Source: Cupriavidus gilardii
GTDB taxonomy: Bacteria; Pseudomonadota; Gammaproteobacteria; Burkholderiales; Burkholderiaceae
NCBI RefSeq assembly: GCF_008801915.1
Contig: NZ_VZOV01000008.1
Coordinates: forward strand, 124,001 to 188,000
Direction of reading: 5' to 3'
Length of the DNA stretch: 64,000 bases
Every line of letters starts with the position of its first letter. The first letter of the stretch is position 1. Of the stretch, positions 27,066 to 37,113 are shown in pieces. The notes under the pieces were generated by a model. That model was not told the DNA's origin, did not search any database, and worked only from the letters and a program-made list of their open reading frames with translations. The position numbers and the translations under genes are program-made.

Positions 27066-29273
27066 ATGACCGATCTCCATGCCAATCCCGCGGCGCCGGC
27101 CGACGACGGCAGCGCGCTGCTGTCGCTGCTGTCGCCGCGTTCGGTCGCCGTGCTCGGCGCCTCCGACAACACGGTCAAGGCCGGTGGCCGGCCGATCGAC
27201 TACATGCGGCGGCACGGCTTTGCCGGCGCGATCTATCCGGTCAATCCGAATCGCGCGACGATCCAGGGGCTGGCCGCCTATCCGTCGCTCGACGCGTTGC
27301 CGGCCGCGCCCGACCTGGTCGTCATCAGCGTGCCCGGTGCGGAGGTCGAGCAGGCCATCGAACGGTGCCTGGCAATCGGCGCGCGCGGCGCGGTGATCTA
27401 TTCGTCGGGCTTCGCCGAACTGGGCGAGGCCGGCGCGGCGCAGCAGCGGCGGCTGGTCGAGCGCGCGCGTGCCGGCGGGCTGCGGCTGTTCGGTCCGAAC
27501 ACGCAGGGGCTGGCCAATTTCGCCAGCGGCGCGATCGCGCATTTCTCGACGATGATCAACGAGGAGGCCGGCCAGGACGGTCCGGTCGCCATCGTCAGCC
27601 AGAGTGGCGCGGGCTCGGCCATCGTCTATGGCGGGCTGCGCCGCAACGGCATCGGCGTGCGCTACATGGTCGCCACCGGAAACGAGGCCGACGTCAGCGC
27701 CGCCGAGGTGGTGCGCGCGGTGCTGCACGACGAGCAGGTGCGCGTGGTGCTGCTCTATATCGAGTCGCTGCGCGACCCGCAGGTGCTGGCGCAGGCCGCG
27801 CGGCTGGCGCACCGGCGCGACGTGCCGATCCTCGCCGTCAAGGCGGGGCGCACGCGCTCGGGACAGTTGACCGCAAGTTCGCACACCGGCGCGCTGGCCG
27901 GCGAGGACGCGCTCGCCGATGCCTTCCTGCGCCGGCATGGCATCGTGCGCGTGGCGGACTTTCGCGAGCTGGCCGAGTACTGCCAGGTCTTCGTCGGCGG
28001 CCAGCGGCCGCGTGGCGATGGCGTGGTGGCGATCAGCAATTCGGGCGCGACCTGTGTGCTGGCGGCCGATGCCGCCGAGGACGAGGGCCTGCGCCTGGTC
28101 GAGTTCGACGCCGCCGGCACCGAGGCCCTGCGCGCCGTGCTGCCGAGCTACGTCAGCGCGCGCAATCCGATCGACATGACGACGGCGCTGCTGGGCCAGC
28201 CGCAGATCTTCGGCCGCACGCTGGACGCGGTGGCCGCGCGCGGCGCCGCCGACATGATCCACGTCGGCTTTCCGATCGGCGGCGAAGGCTATGACTTCGA
28301 CGACTTTTCCGCGCAGACCGGGCGCTTTGCCTCGGCCAGCGGCGTGCCGGTCGTGGTCAGCGCCAATCAGCAATGGGTGGCGCAGGCCTTCCGCCGGCAT
28401 GGCGTGCCGGTGTTCGACAGCGAGCGCGCCGCCATGCGCGCGCTGGGGCTGCTGTCGCGCTATGTGCGGGCGCGTGCCGCGGCGCTGGCGGCACCGGCGG
28501 CGGTATCGGCTGTATCGGCGGTGTCGGCGGTGTCGGCCTCGGATGCCGATGCGGCGGCATCGACCACCACCACGCTCGACGAAGTACAAAGCCTGGCGCA
28601 ACTGGCTGCGGCTGGCCTGCCGACGGTCGCCCATCGGTTGTGCCGCGACCGCGAGCAGGTGCGGCGCGCCGTCGCCGAGCTGGGTTTGCCGGTGGTGGCC
28701 AAGGGCGTGTCGGCGTCGATCACGCACAAGTCCGAGTACGGGCTGGTGCGCCTCGGCCTCGACAGCGAGGAGCGCGTGCTGGCCGCCTTCGACGAACTCG
28801 ATGCGAGGCTGGCCACGCTGGCGGCCGAGCAGGGCGTCGAGCATGGCGGCGTGCTGATCGCGCGTCAGCACAAGGGGGCGTTCGAACTCGCGGTCGGCGC
28901 GCATCGCGATCCGGTCTACGGACCCGTCGTCATGATCGGGCAGGGCGGCGTGCTGGTCGAGGCGCTGGACGACGTGCAGTTCCTGCCCGCGCCGTTCTCG
29001 GCCGGGCAGGCGCGCGAGGCCATCTCGCGCCTGCATATCGCGCGGGCCTTCGGTGCGGTGCGCGGCATGCCGGCGGTCGATGTCGAGCGGCTTGCGGCGA
29101 TGCTGGTGCGGCTGGGGGACTGGTTCGCCGGCAGCGCGGCCGGCAGCGAGCGCGACGAGCGGACCGAGTCGGTCGATGCCAACCCGGTGATCGTGCCGCG
29201 CGGCGACGTCGCCCCGGTCATCGTGGATGCCGTGGTGGTCCGCAACGCCGCCAGCGAGGGGACCAAGCGATGA
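27066..29273 (+). CDS. NDP-forming acyl-CoA synthetase (fused alpha and beta domains)
   Basis: The 735-residue protein joins a CoA-binding/ligase half (LLSPRSVAVLGASDNTVKAGGRPIDYM, then GLRLFGPNTQGLANF, and the catalytic-His region SSHTGALAGEDALADAFLRRHG) to a C-terminal ATP-grasp half (AGLPTVAHRLCRDREQVRRAVAELGLPVVAKGVSASITHKSE, VMIGQGGVLVEALDDVQFLP). Such enzymes form acyl-CoA through a phosphohistidine intermediate, with ADP or GDP as product. The halves are linked by a low-complexity A/S/V segment encoded by a 9-base repeat (28503-28538). It starts five bases after the receptor stop and overlaps the next gene as ATGA. It would activate the imported acid for carboxylation. Confidence 0.9.
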   Translation: MTDLHANPAAPADDGSALLSLLSPRSVAVLGASDNTVKAGGRPIDYMRRHGFAGAIYPVNPNRATIQGLAAYPSLDALPAAPDLVVISVPGAEVEQAIERCLAIGARGAVIYSSGFAELGEAGAAQQRRLVERARAGGLRLFGPNTQGLANFASGAIAHFSTMINEEAGQDGPVAIVSQSGAGSAIVYGGLRRNGIGVRYMVATGNEADVSAAEVVRAVLHDEQVRVVLLYIESLRDPQVLAQAARLAHRRDVPILAVKAGRTRSGQLTASSHTGALAGEDALADAFLRRHGIVRVADFRELAEYCQVFVGGQRPRGDGVVAISNSGATCVLAADAAEDEGLRLVEFDAAGTEALRAVLPSYVSARNPIDMTTALLGQPQIFGRTLDAVAARGAADMIHVGFPIGGEGYDFDDFSAQTGRFASASGVPVVVSANQQWVAQAFRRHGVPVFDSERAAMRALGLLSRYVRARAAALAAPAAVSAVSAVSAVSASDADAAASTTTTLDEVQSLAQLAAAGLPTVAHRLCRDREQVRRAVAELGLPVVAKGVSASITHKSEYGLVRLGLDSEERVLAAFDELDARLATLAAEQGVEHGGVLIARQHKGAFELAVGAHRDPVYGPVVMIGQGGVLVEALDDVQFLPAPFSAGQAREAISRLHIARAFGAVRGMPAVDVERLAAMLVRLGDWFAGSAAGSERDERTESVDANPVIVPRGDVAPVIVDAVVVRNAASEGTKR
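28503..28538 (+). repeat. 9-bp in-frame minisatellite in the acyl-CoA synthetase linker
   Basis: Four tandem copies of GTATCGGCG / GTGTCGGCG encode repeated Val-Ser-Ala in the linker between the CoA-ligase and ATP-grasp halves. Copy-number change would keep frame and only alter linker length. Confidence 0.85.
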
Positions 29274-30688
29274 CGCCGAAATTGCAGATCCGTCCGCTGC
29301 GCCGCGTGCTGGTCGCCAACCGCGGCGCGGTGGCCGCCCGTATCCTGCGCGCGCTGAACGCGCAGGGCATCGAGTCGATCGCGGTCTATTCCGACGCCGA
29401 TGCCGAAGCGCCCTACCTGCAGCAGGCCACGGTACGCGTGCGGCTGGGCGAGGCCGCGCCGCTGCAGAGCTATCTGAACCAGGACGCGCTGCTGCAGATT
29501 GCGCGCGAGCATGCGGCCGACGGCGTGCACCCGGGCTACGGCTTCCTGTCGGAGAACGCCGGCTTTGCCGAGCGCGTCGAGGCGGCGGGACTGTGTTTCA
29601 TCGGCCCGTCGTCGCGCTGGATCCGCCGGCTCGGCCACAAGACCGAGGCGCGCGCGCTGATGGCGACCCACGGCATGCCGATGACGCCGAGCAGCGCCGT
29701 GCTGCCCGACGATCCGGAGGTCGTCGCCAGGGCCGCCGCGCGCATCGGCTATCCGGTGCTGATCAAGCCGGCCGGTGGCGGCGGCGGCATCGGCATGCTG
29801 CCGGCACGCGACGACAGCGAACTGGCCGCGGCATGGCAGCGCGCGCGCTCGGTCGCGCAGCGCAGCTTCGGCCAGGCCGAGCTGTATCTGGAAAAGCTGA
29901 TCGAGCGGCCGCGCCATATCGAATTCCAGGTGCTGGCCGACCGCTACGGCGGCGTGCGCGTGCTCGGCGAGCGCGACTGCTCGGTGCAGCGGCGCCATCA
30001 GAAGGTCATCGAGGAAGCGCGAGCCCCCAACGTGCCGGCCGACGAGATCGACACGATGGCCAGGCGCCTGGCGACGCTGCTGGCGACACTGGGCTACGAC
30101 GTGATCGGCACCGTCGAGATGCTGTACACGCCGTCGACCGGCTTCGTCTTTCTCGAGCTCAATACTCGCCTGCAGGTCGAGCATGCGGTCACCGAGCAGG
30201 TCACCGGCATCGACATCGTCGCGGCGCAGTTGCGGCTGGCCCGCGGCGAGCCGATCGAGGCGGTGCTGCCGACGCCGGTGCGCTTGCGCGGCCATGCGAT
30301 CGAGGCGCGCGTCTATGCGGAGGATCCGGTGCGGTTCCTGCCGTCGCCCGGTCCGCTGGCCGTGTATCGACCGCCGGCGGGCGAGGGCGTGCGGGTCGAG
30401 ACCGGCTATGCGCAGGGCGGCCGTGTCACCTCCTACTACGACCCGATGCTCGCCAAGGTGATCGCCACCGGCGCCGATCGCGCCCAGGCGATCGCGCGGC
30501 TGCGCGCGGCGCTGGACGCCTTCGCCATCGAGGGCGTCAAGACCAATCTTCCCTTTATCCAGCAGGTGCTGGACGACGACGATTTCATCGCCGGCCGCAT
30601 CGATACCGGCCTCGCCCAGCGCGTGCTGGCCGGCGGCACGAAGTCTGCCGCCGCGGCGCCGGCGGCCGCATCCACCCTGACATCCTGA
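29270..30688 (+). CDS. biotin carboxylase subunit of an acyl-CoA carboxylase
   Basis: The 472-residue protein is an ATP-grasp biotin carboxylase that carboxylates the carrier's biotin using bicarbonate and ATP. It starts RRVLVANRGAVAARILRALNAQGIESIAVYSDADA and has DGVHPGYGFLSENAGFA, the glycine-rich KPAGGGGGIGM, RPRHIEFQVLAD, GERDCSVQRRHQKVIEEAPA-like GERDCSVQRRHQKVIEEARA, and ELNTRLQVEHAVTEQVTGIDIV. It lacks a C-terminal carrier domain and so depends on the separate 70-residue carrier that follows. Compared with the usual EMNTRLQVEHPVTE it has Leu and Ala, which is a mild divergence. The start overlaps the synthetase stop. Confidence 0.93.
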   Translation: MTPKLQIRPLRRVLVANRGAVAARILRALNAQGIESIAVYSDADAEAPYLQQATVRVRLGEAAPLQSYLNQDALLQIAREHAADGVHPGYGFLSENAGFAERVEAAGLCFIGPSSRWIRRLGHKTEARALMATHGMPMTPSSAVLPDDPEVVARAAARIGYPVLIKPAGGGGGIGMLPARDDSELAAAWQRARSVAQRSFGQAELYLEKLIERPRHIEFQVLADRYGGVRVLGERDCSVQRRHQKVIEEARAPNVPADEIDTMARRLATLLATLGYDVIGTVEMLYTPSTGFVFLELNTRLQVEHAVTEQVTGIDIVAAQLRLARGEPIEAVLPTPVRLRGHAIEARVYAEDPVRFLPSPGPLAVYRPPAGEGVRVETGYAQGGRVTSYYDPMLAKVIATGADRAQAIARLRAALDAFAIEGVKTNLPFIQQVLDDDDFIAGRIDTGLAQRVLAGGTKSAAAAPAAASTLTS

Positions 30689-30703
30689 TCCCCGGAGTCC
30701 CCC

Positions 30704-30916
30704 ATGAAGCAAATCGAAGCGGCCGTCGCCGGCCATGTCTGCGCCGTCGACGTGCAAGTTGGCGCTACCATTGCGGCCGGCGATGCCGTGATGACCATCG
30801 AGTCGATGAAGATGGAAATCCCGCTCGAGTCCGAGCAGGCCGGCGTCGTCAAGGCCATCCTGGTGCAACCCGGCGATGCGGTCGCCGAGGGCCAGGTCGT
30901 GATCGAACTCGAGTAA
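30704..30916 (+). CDS. stand-alone biotin carrier protein (biotinyl/lipoyl attachment domain)
   Basis: The 70-residue single-domain protein has the biotinylation motif ESMKME with Lys36 as attachment site, flanked by the usual Gly hairpins (VGATIAAGDAV, QPGDAVAEGQVVIEL). It is far shorter than housekeeping AccB because it lacks the N-terminal extension. It would shuttle carboxybiotin between the biotin carboxylase encoded 15 bases upstream and the carboxyltransferase at the operon's start. BirA elsewhere must biotinylate it. Small carriers of this size are known for actinobacterial acyl-CoA carboxylases. Confidence 0.93.
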   Translation: MKQIEAAVAGHVCAVDVQVGATIAAGDAVMTIESMKMEIPLESEQAGVVKAILVQPGDAVAEGQVVIELE

Positions 30917-30920
30917 GGAA

Positions 30921-31373
30921 GTGGTTTTGGAAAGCAGTGCGCAAATTGTCCCGGTCGCGCCGGGCACGGCCGAAAAGCCCTATTTCGGCATCGACGTCCC
31001 GCTGATGCGGCATCTGGGCCTGCAGCCCGTCCATATCGAGGACGGGCTGTGCCAGACGCGGCTGCCCGCGCATCCGGCCCTGGTCAACAGCCGTGGCGAT
31101 GTGCATGGCGGCACGCTGATGGCGGTGCTGGACTTCACGCTGAGCGGCGCGGCGCGCTCGCATGCGCCGCTGGAGACCGGCGTGATCACGATCGACATGT
31201 CGACCCACTTCCTGGCCGCCGCGCGCGGCGAGCTGACGCTGGAGGCGCGTTGCATGCGGCGCGGCGCGCGCATCGCGTTCTGCGAGGGAGAGGTCAAGGA
31301 CGCCGCCGGCAACGTCGTGTGCGTGGCGCGGGCGGCGTTCAAGCTGGTGCCGCTGGCGGCCGGGGGGAATTGA
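30921..31373 (+). CDS. PaaI-family hotdog-fold acyl-CoA thioesterase
   Basis: The 150-residue hotdog protein has the PaaI signature HPALVNSRGDVHGGTLMAVLDFTLSGAARS, where the HGG loop and the Asp on the central helix form the active site, followed by VITIDMSTHFLAAARGELTLEARCMRRGARIAFCEGEV. It would hydrolyse an acyl-CoA, perhaps to rescue CoA from a dead-end product of the operon. It is the last gene, five bases after the carrier. The start may be GTG 30921 or, better placed after AAGGAA, TTG 30927. Confidence 0.88.
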   Translation: MVLESSAQIVPVAPGTAEKPYFGIDVPLMRHLGLQPVHIEDGLCQTRLPAHPALVNSRGDVHGGTLMAVLDFTLSGAARSHAPLETGVITIDMSTHFLAAARGELTLEARCMRRGARIAFCEGEVKDAAGNVVCVARAAFKLVPLAAGGN

Positions 31374-31422
31374 GACGCCGGGCAGAGGCGAGCCGGCCTC
31401 CAGCGGCCTCTCCCCGATCCCT

Positions 31423-32250
<828 letters not shown>

Positions 32251-32372
32251 AACGAGTCGAAAGACGAGGTCCGGGACGGCCGGCGGAGGGGCGCCGGCCC
32301 AGTCCGGACCTGCCAGAAAAGAATTCGGAGAGCGGCACACCGTCGCCGCGCAGGGCAGGTACAATACCGCCA

Positions 32373-32462
32373 CTCCGAGGAGCGTTGCAACGGACGGCGC
32401 GCGGGCCCAACCCCGCATTCTGCCATCCGCCAGGCTCGGAATGTCTTCAACGGCGCTCGCTG
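32373..32462 (+). ncRNA. SAH (S-adenosylhomocysteine) riboswitch
   Basis: The SAH aptamer consensus is plain: CTCCGAGGAGCGTTGCAACGG at the 5' side, a variable hairpin region, then CCAGGCTCGGAATGTC and AACGGCGCTCGC. CCGAG (32375-32379) pairs with CTCGG (32434-32438), and the GAGCG near 32379 pairs with CGCTC (32454-32458) as a pseudoknot. SAH binding turns expression on, so ahcY is made when its toxic substrate builds up. A TACAAT at 32360-32365 just upstream is the likely -10 box; no clear -35 is visible. The rest of the 335-base thiD-ahcY gap shows nothing else. Confidence 0.93.
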
Positions 32463-32585
32463 AACCGTGGTTCGCACGGTGGCGAGTCGACCTATCCGCA
32501 CGCTGCACCCACCCTTGGGCATGCAGCCGTTCCGGATCCCGTCCCCCTCCCGTCACCGGCGTGCCACTCTTCGACGGAGTGAAAC

Positions 32586-34004
<1,419 letters not shown>

Positions 34005-34051
34005 ACACGGCCGATCCGTGCCGGAGCCGGTCGACATGTCGACGGCGTGCT

Positions 34052-34075
34052 CCCTCTCCCGCGTGCGGGAGAGGG
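34052..34075. terminator. hairpin after ahcY (second copy of the CCCTCTCCC element)
   Basis: CCCTCTCCCGC and GCGGGAGAGGG form an 11-bp perfect stem 48 bases after the ahcY stop, with no T-run. It is nearly the same hairpin as the one after metK at 8145-8170. Confidence 0.6.
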
Positions 34076-34132
34076 GAGGCAAACCCGGGCCCGGAATGTC
34101 GTTTTGTTGAATCCGACACTCAAGGAGTAGCC

Positions 34133-34486
34133 ATGAGATTGCTGGCGGTATGGATCATCAACGCGCTGACGCTGTTCGCGATCAGCGCGGTGGTCGACGG
34201 CATCGAAGTGCGGGGCTTCGGCTCGGCGATGATCGCGGCGGCGGTGCTGGCCATCATCAATACGCTGATCCGGCCGATCCTGGTGCTGCTGACGCTGCCG
34301 GTCACGCTGCTGACGCTGGGCCTGTTCATCTTCGTGATCAACGCGCTGCTGTTCCTGTTCGTCGGCAATCTGCTGTCGGGCTTCACCGTGTCGGGCTTCT
34401 GGACCGCGCTGCTCGGTTCGCTGCTGTACAGCGTGATCTCGACCCTGCTGGCCGGCCTGCTGCTGCGCGACCGCGAAGCGGCCTGA
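34133..34486 (+). CDS. phage-holin-family four-helix membrane protein (not prophage)
   Basis: The 117-residue protein is almost entirely hydrophobic, with four predicted membrane helices (roughly 4-24, 28-48, 53-78, 87-108). It matches the short inner-membrane family annotated as 4-TMS phage holin, of unknown role in bacteria. The start codon follows AAGGAGTAGCC. It sits between ahcY and metF as in many Burkholderiales. No phage genes are nearby, so the holin label reflects family membership only. Confidence 0.8.
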   Translation: MRLLAVWIINALTLFAISAVVDGIEVRGFGSAMIAAAVLAIINTLIRPILVLLTLPVTLLTLGLFIFVINALLFLFVGNLLSGFTVSGFWTALLGSLLYSVISTLLAGLLLRDREAA

Positions 34487-34535
34487 CGCCGGGCGCTCCT
34501 CCTTCCAGCGCCGCCTCGACGGCGGCGCCACCATC

Positions 34536-35366
34536 ATGCAAGACCGCTACTACAGCTTCGAGTTTTTCCCGCCCAAGACGCCGGAGGGCCGGGAAAAGCT
34601 GCGCAATACCCGCGCACAGCTGGCCCCGCTGGGGCCCAAATACATCTCGGTGACGTTCGGCGCCGGCGGCACCACGCAGCAGGGCACGCTCGACGCCGTG
34701 CTGGAGATCCAGCGCGACGGCATCGACGCCGCGCCGCATCTGTCCTGCGTCGGCTCGACGCGCGAGGGCATCCGCGAGATCCTGCGCACCTACCGCGACA
34801 ACGGCATCCGCCATATCGTCGCGCTGCGCGGCGACATGCCGTCGGGCATGGGCGAGATCGGCGAATTCCGCTATGCCAACGAACTGGTCGAGTTCATCCG
34901 CGCCGAGACCGGCGACTGGTTCCAGATCGAGGTGGCCGCCTATCCGGAGTACCACCCGCAGGCGCGCTCGCCGCGGCACGATCTCGAGAACTTCGTGCGC
35001 AAGGTCAAGGCGGGCGCCGATTCGGCGATCACGCAGTACTTCTTCAACGCCGACGCGTACTTCCGCTTCGTCGACGACGTGCGCGCGCTCGGCGTGGACG
35101 TGCCGATCGTGCCGGGCATCATGCCGATCACCAACTACGCGCAGCTGATGCGCTTCTCCGAGATGTGCGGCGCCGAGGTGCCGCGCTGGGTCGCCAAGCG
35201 GCTGGAGAGCTTCGGCGACGACCGCGAGGCGATCCGCGCGTTCGGGCTGGACGTGGTCACCGCGCTGTGCGAGCGGCTGCTGGCCGGCGGCGTGCCGGGC
35301 CTGCATTTCTACACGCTGAACGCGGCCGGCGCGACCAAGGCGATCTGGCAGCGGCTGAAGCTGTAA
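34536..35366 (+). CDS. metF: 5,10-methylenetetrahydrofolate reductase
   Basis: MetF reduces methylene-THF to methyl-THF, the methyl donor for homocysteine remethylation. The 276-residue FAD-linked TIM barrel opens YYSFEFFPPKTPEGREKL, with the conserved Glu and FFPPK, then SVTFGAGGTTQQGTLD, LSCVGSTREGIREILRTYRDNGIRHIVALRGDMP and ITQYFFNADAYFRFVDD. Its length is that of bacterial single-domain MetF. It follows the holin-like gene by 49 bases and closes a methyl-cycle group with ahcY. Confidence 0.97.
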   Translation: MQDRYYSFEFFPPKTPEGREKLRNTRAQLAPLGPKYISVTFGAGGTTQQGTLDAVLEIQRDGIDAAPHLSCVGSTREGIREILRTYRDNGIRHIVALRGDMPSGMGEIGEFRYANELVEFIRAETGDWFQIEVAAYPEYHPQARSPRHDLENFVRKVKAGADSAITQYFFNADAYFRFVDDVRALGVDVPIVPGIMPITNYAQLMRFSEMCGAEVPRWVAKRLESFGDDREAIRAFGLDVVTALCERLLAGGVPGLHFYTLNAAGATKAIWQRLKL

Positions 35367-35445
35367 GGCTGCCCTGCCGTAGTACGCCGACCGCGATGGC
35401 GGCCATGGGGGCGGAAGCTGCGCCCCCGATGGCATACTGTGCCGC

Positions 35446-36222
35446 ATGGTTACCGCCACGTTCCGCTTCTACGAGGAGCTGAACGATTTCCTCCCCCCGG
35501 CGATGCGCGGACGGGACTGGTCCTGTCCGTGCGCCCGCGCGGCCACGGTCAAGCACATGATCGAGGCGCTCGGGGTGCCGCACACCGAGGTGGAACTGAT
35601 CCTGGTCAACGGCGAGTCGTGCGGCTTCGACCGCGTGCTGGCCGACGGCGACCGGGTCTCGGTCTACCCGACGTTCGAGGCGCTCGACGTCACGCCGCTG
35701 CTGCGGCTGCGGCCGGCCCCGCTGCGGGTCACCCGCTTCGTCGCCGACGCCCACCTCGGCGGTCTCGCCGCGCTGCTGCGGCTGACCGGCTACGACACCC
35801 TCTACGACAATCACTTCGACGATCGCGAGATCGAGACCATCGCTGCCGGCGAGGGCCGCATCGTGCTGACGCGCGACCGCGAGCTGCTCAAGCGCAGCAG
35901 CATCACGCACGGCTGCTATGTGCGCGCGCTCAAGCCGCAGGCGCAGCTGCGCGAGATCTTCGCCCGGCTGGACCTGCGCCGGCAGGCGCGGCCGTTCTCG
36001 CTGTGCCTGAGCTGCAATGTGCCGCTGCGCGCCGCCTCGAGCGAAGAGGTGGCCGGCCGCGTGCCGCCCGCCGTGCTCGAGCGGCACGAGCGCTTTTCGA
36101 CCTGCGAGGCCTGCCGGCGGGTGTTCTGGGAAGGGTCGCACTGGCGCCGGATGCGGGCGCTGGTCGATTCGCTGATGCTGCCGGAAGGGACGGCCGACGC
36201 GCGCGACGCGGCGGACTGCTGA
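35446..36222 (+). CDS. Mut7-C RNase-domain protein with N-terminal ubiquitin-like domain
   Basis: The 258-residue protein has two parts. Residues 1-90 look like a beta-grasp ubiquitin-like Mut7-C-associated domain (TATFRFYEELNDFLPP...VELILVNGESCGFDRVLADGDRVSVYPTFEALD). Residues 95-250 form the Mut7-C PIN-like domain: RFVADAHLGGLAALLRLTGYDTLYDNHFDDREI, TRDRELLKR, and a Zn ribbon with CLSCN and CEACRRVFW. The acidic residues (D of FVADAHLG, D of LTRDRELL) are those expected of the nuclease. Its targets in bacteria are unknown. It stands alone between metF and the repeat element at 36247. Confidence 0.88.
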   Translation: MVTATFRFYEELNDFLPPAMRGRDWSCPCARAATVKHMIEALGVPHTEVELILVNGESCGFDRVLADGDRVSVYPTFEALDVTPLLRLRPAPLRVTRFVADAHLGGLAALLRLTGYDTLYDNHFDDREIETIAAGEGRIVLTRDRELLKRSSITHGCYVRALKPQAQLREIFARLDLRRQARPFSLCLSCNVPLRAASSEEVAGRVPPAVLERHERFSTCEACRRVFWEGSHWRRMRALVDSLMLPEGTADARDAADC

Positions 36223-36246
36223 CGACGTCCCGATTGCCGCCATGTC

Positions 36247-36306
36247 GTTCCCGCGAAGGCGGGAACCCAGCGTCTTCCGCAGTCGCCGGGCCCGCGCGTG
36301 CGCGGG
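36247..36306. repeat. REP-like paired hairpin element (copy 2)
   Basis: GTTCCCGC-gaag-GCGGGAAC (36247-36266) and CCCGCGC-gt-GCGCGGG (36291-36306) repeat the two-hairpin plan found between thiC and thiO at 16867-16950, again in intergenic sequence and with similar spacing. It lies between the convergent stops of the Mut7-C and cyclo-ligase genes, where it could end both transcripts. Confidence 0.7.
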
Positions 36307-36319
36307 GACGACGCAGGCG

Positions 36320-36964
36320 TCAGAACCGCCCGGCCTCGGTCACCATCCAGTCCATCGGGATATCGTGCGCGGCCGGCGCCAGCGCGATCCGGCAGTCTTC
36401 ATAGCCGATGCCGATCGCCACCGGCTTGCCGGGCAGCGCGGCCAGCGTGCGGTCATAGAAGCCGCCGCCGTAGCCCAGGCGGAACTTCTCGGCACTGAAA
36501 CCGACACAGGGAATCAGCAGCGCGTCGGGCGTCACCGCAGCCGTGCCGTCGGGCACCGGGATGCCGTAGCGGCCTTCGCGCATCGGCGTGTCGGGCGTCC
36601 AGCGGTGGAAGTCCAGCGGCACGCCGGGCCGGCTGACTGCCGGCAGCGCGGCGTCGCGCCCCGCGGCGGCGGCCAGCCAGCGCGCCACCAGGGCGCGTGC
36701 GTCGAATTCCTGCTGGATCGGCCAGTAGAACCCCAGGCAACGCACCGGCAGCCAGTCGAGCAGCGCGGCCAGCTCGGCCTCGATGCGCGCGTCCAGCCGC
36801 GCCCGCTGCGGCAGGCTCGCGCGGCGCGCCAGCAGCGCGGCGCGCAGCGCCCGGCGTTCGGCGGCGGCGTCGTCCGACGGAGACGACGTGGAGGACGACG
36901 CTTGCGGCGACGTTTGCGGCGACGTTGGCGGGGAATCGAGCGGACCGGGCGGTGCGTTGGTCAT
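36320..36964 (-). CDS. 5-formyltetrahydrofolate cyclo-ligase
   Basis: This enzyme (YgfA/MTHFS family) recycles 5-formyl-THF to methenyl-THF with ATP. The 214-residue protein has the basic start ERRALRAALLARRASLP, the folate-binding LGFYWPIQQEFDARALV and the C-terminal ATP loop FSAEKFRLGYGGGFYDRTLA, with GYEDCRI and DIPMDWMVTE. An unusual N-terminal stretch of about 30 residues is rich in Pro, Ser and Thr (PPTSPQTSPQASSSTSSPSD) and is encoded by a near-repeat of GTTTGCGGCGAC. The start might be further downstream if this tail is not translated. It is divergent from the lytic transglycosylase gene. Confidence 0.9.
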   Translation of the reverse strand: MTNAPPGPLDSPPTSPQTSPQASSSTSSPSDDAAAERRALRAALLARRASLPQRARLDARIEAELAALLDWLPVRCLGFYWPIQQEFDARALVARWLAAAAGRDAALPAVSRPGVPLDFHRWTPDTPMREGRYGIPVPDGTAAVTPDALLIPCVGFSAEKFRLGYGGGFYDRTLAALPGKPVAIGIGYEDCRIALAPAAHDIPMDWMVTEAGRF

Positions 36965-37113
36965 GAGGGGCAGAAATACGTGCCGAAGCGGGGCGTTAGT
37001 CCCGGATCGGCCGGTGTGAAGTGCGTGTGATAATGTCCGCGGACTATTGGTTTTCAAGCGGTTCGGCAGCCACATCCAGCGCCGGCCGGGCCGCCACAAC
37101 AAGGAAAGACAGG

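Noticed and set aside
34133-34486. Prophage marker (holin)
   Set aside because: Single gene in a conserved ahcY-metF context, with no other phage genes; the family name is historical.
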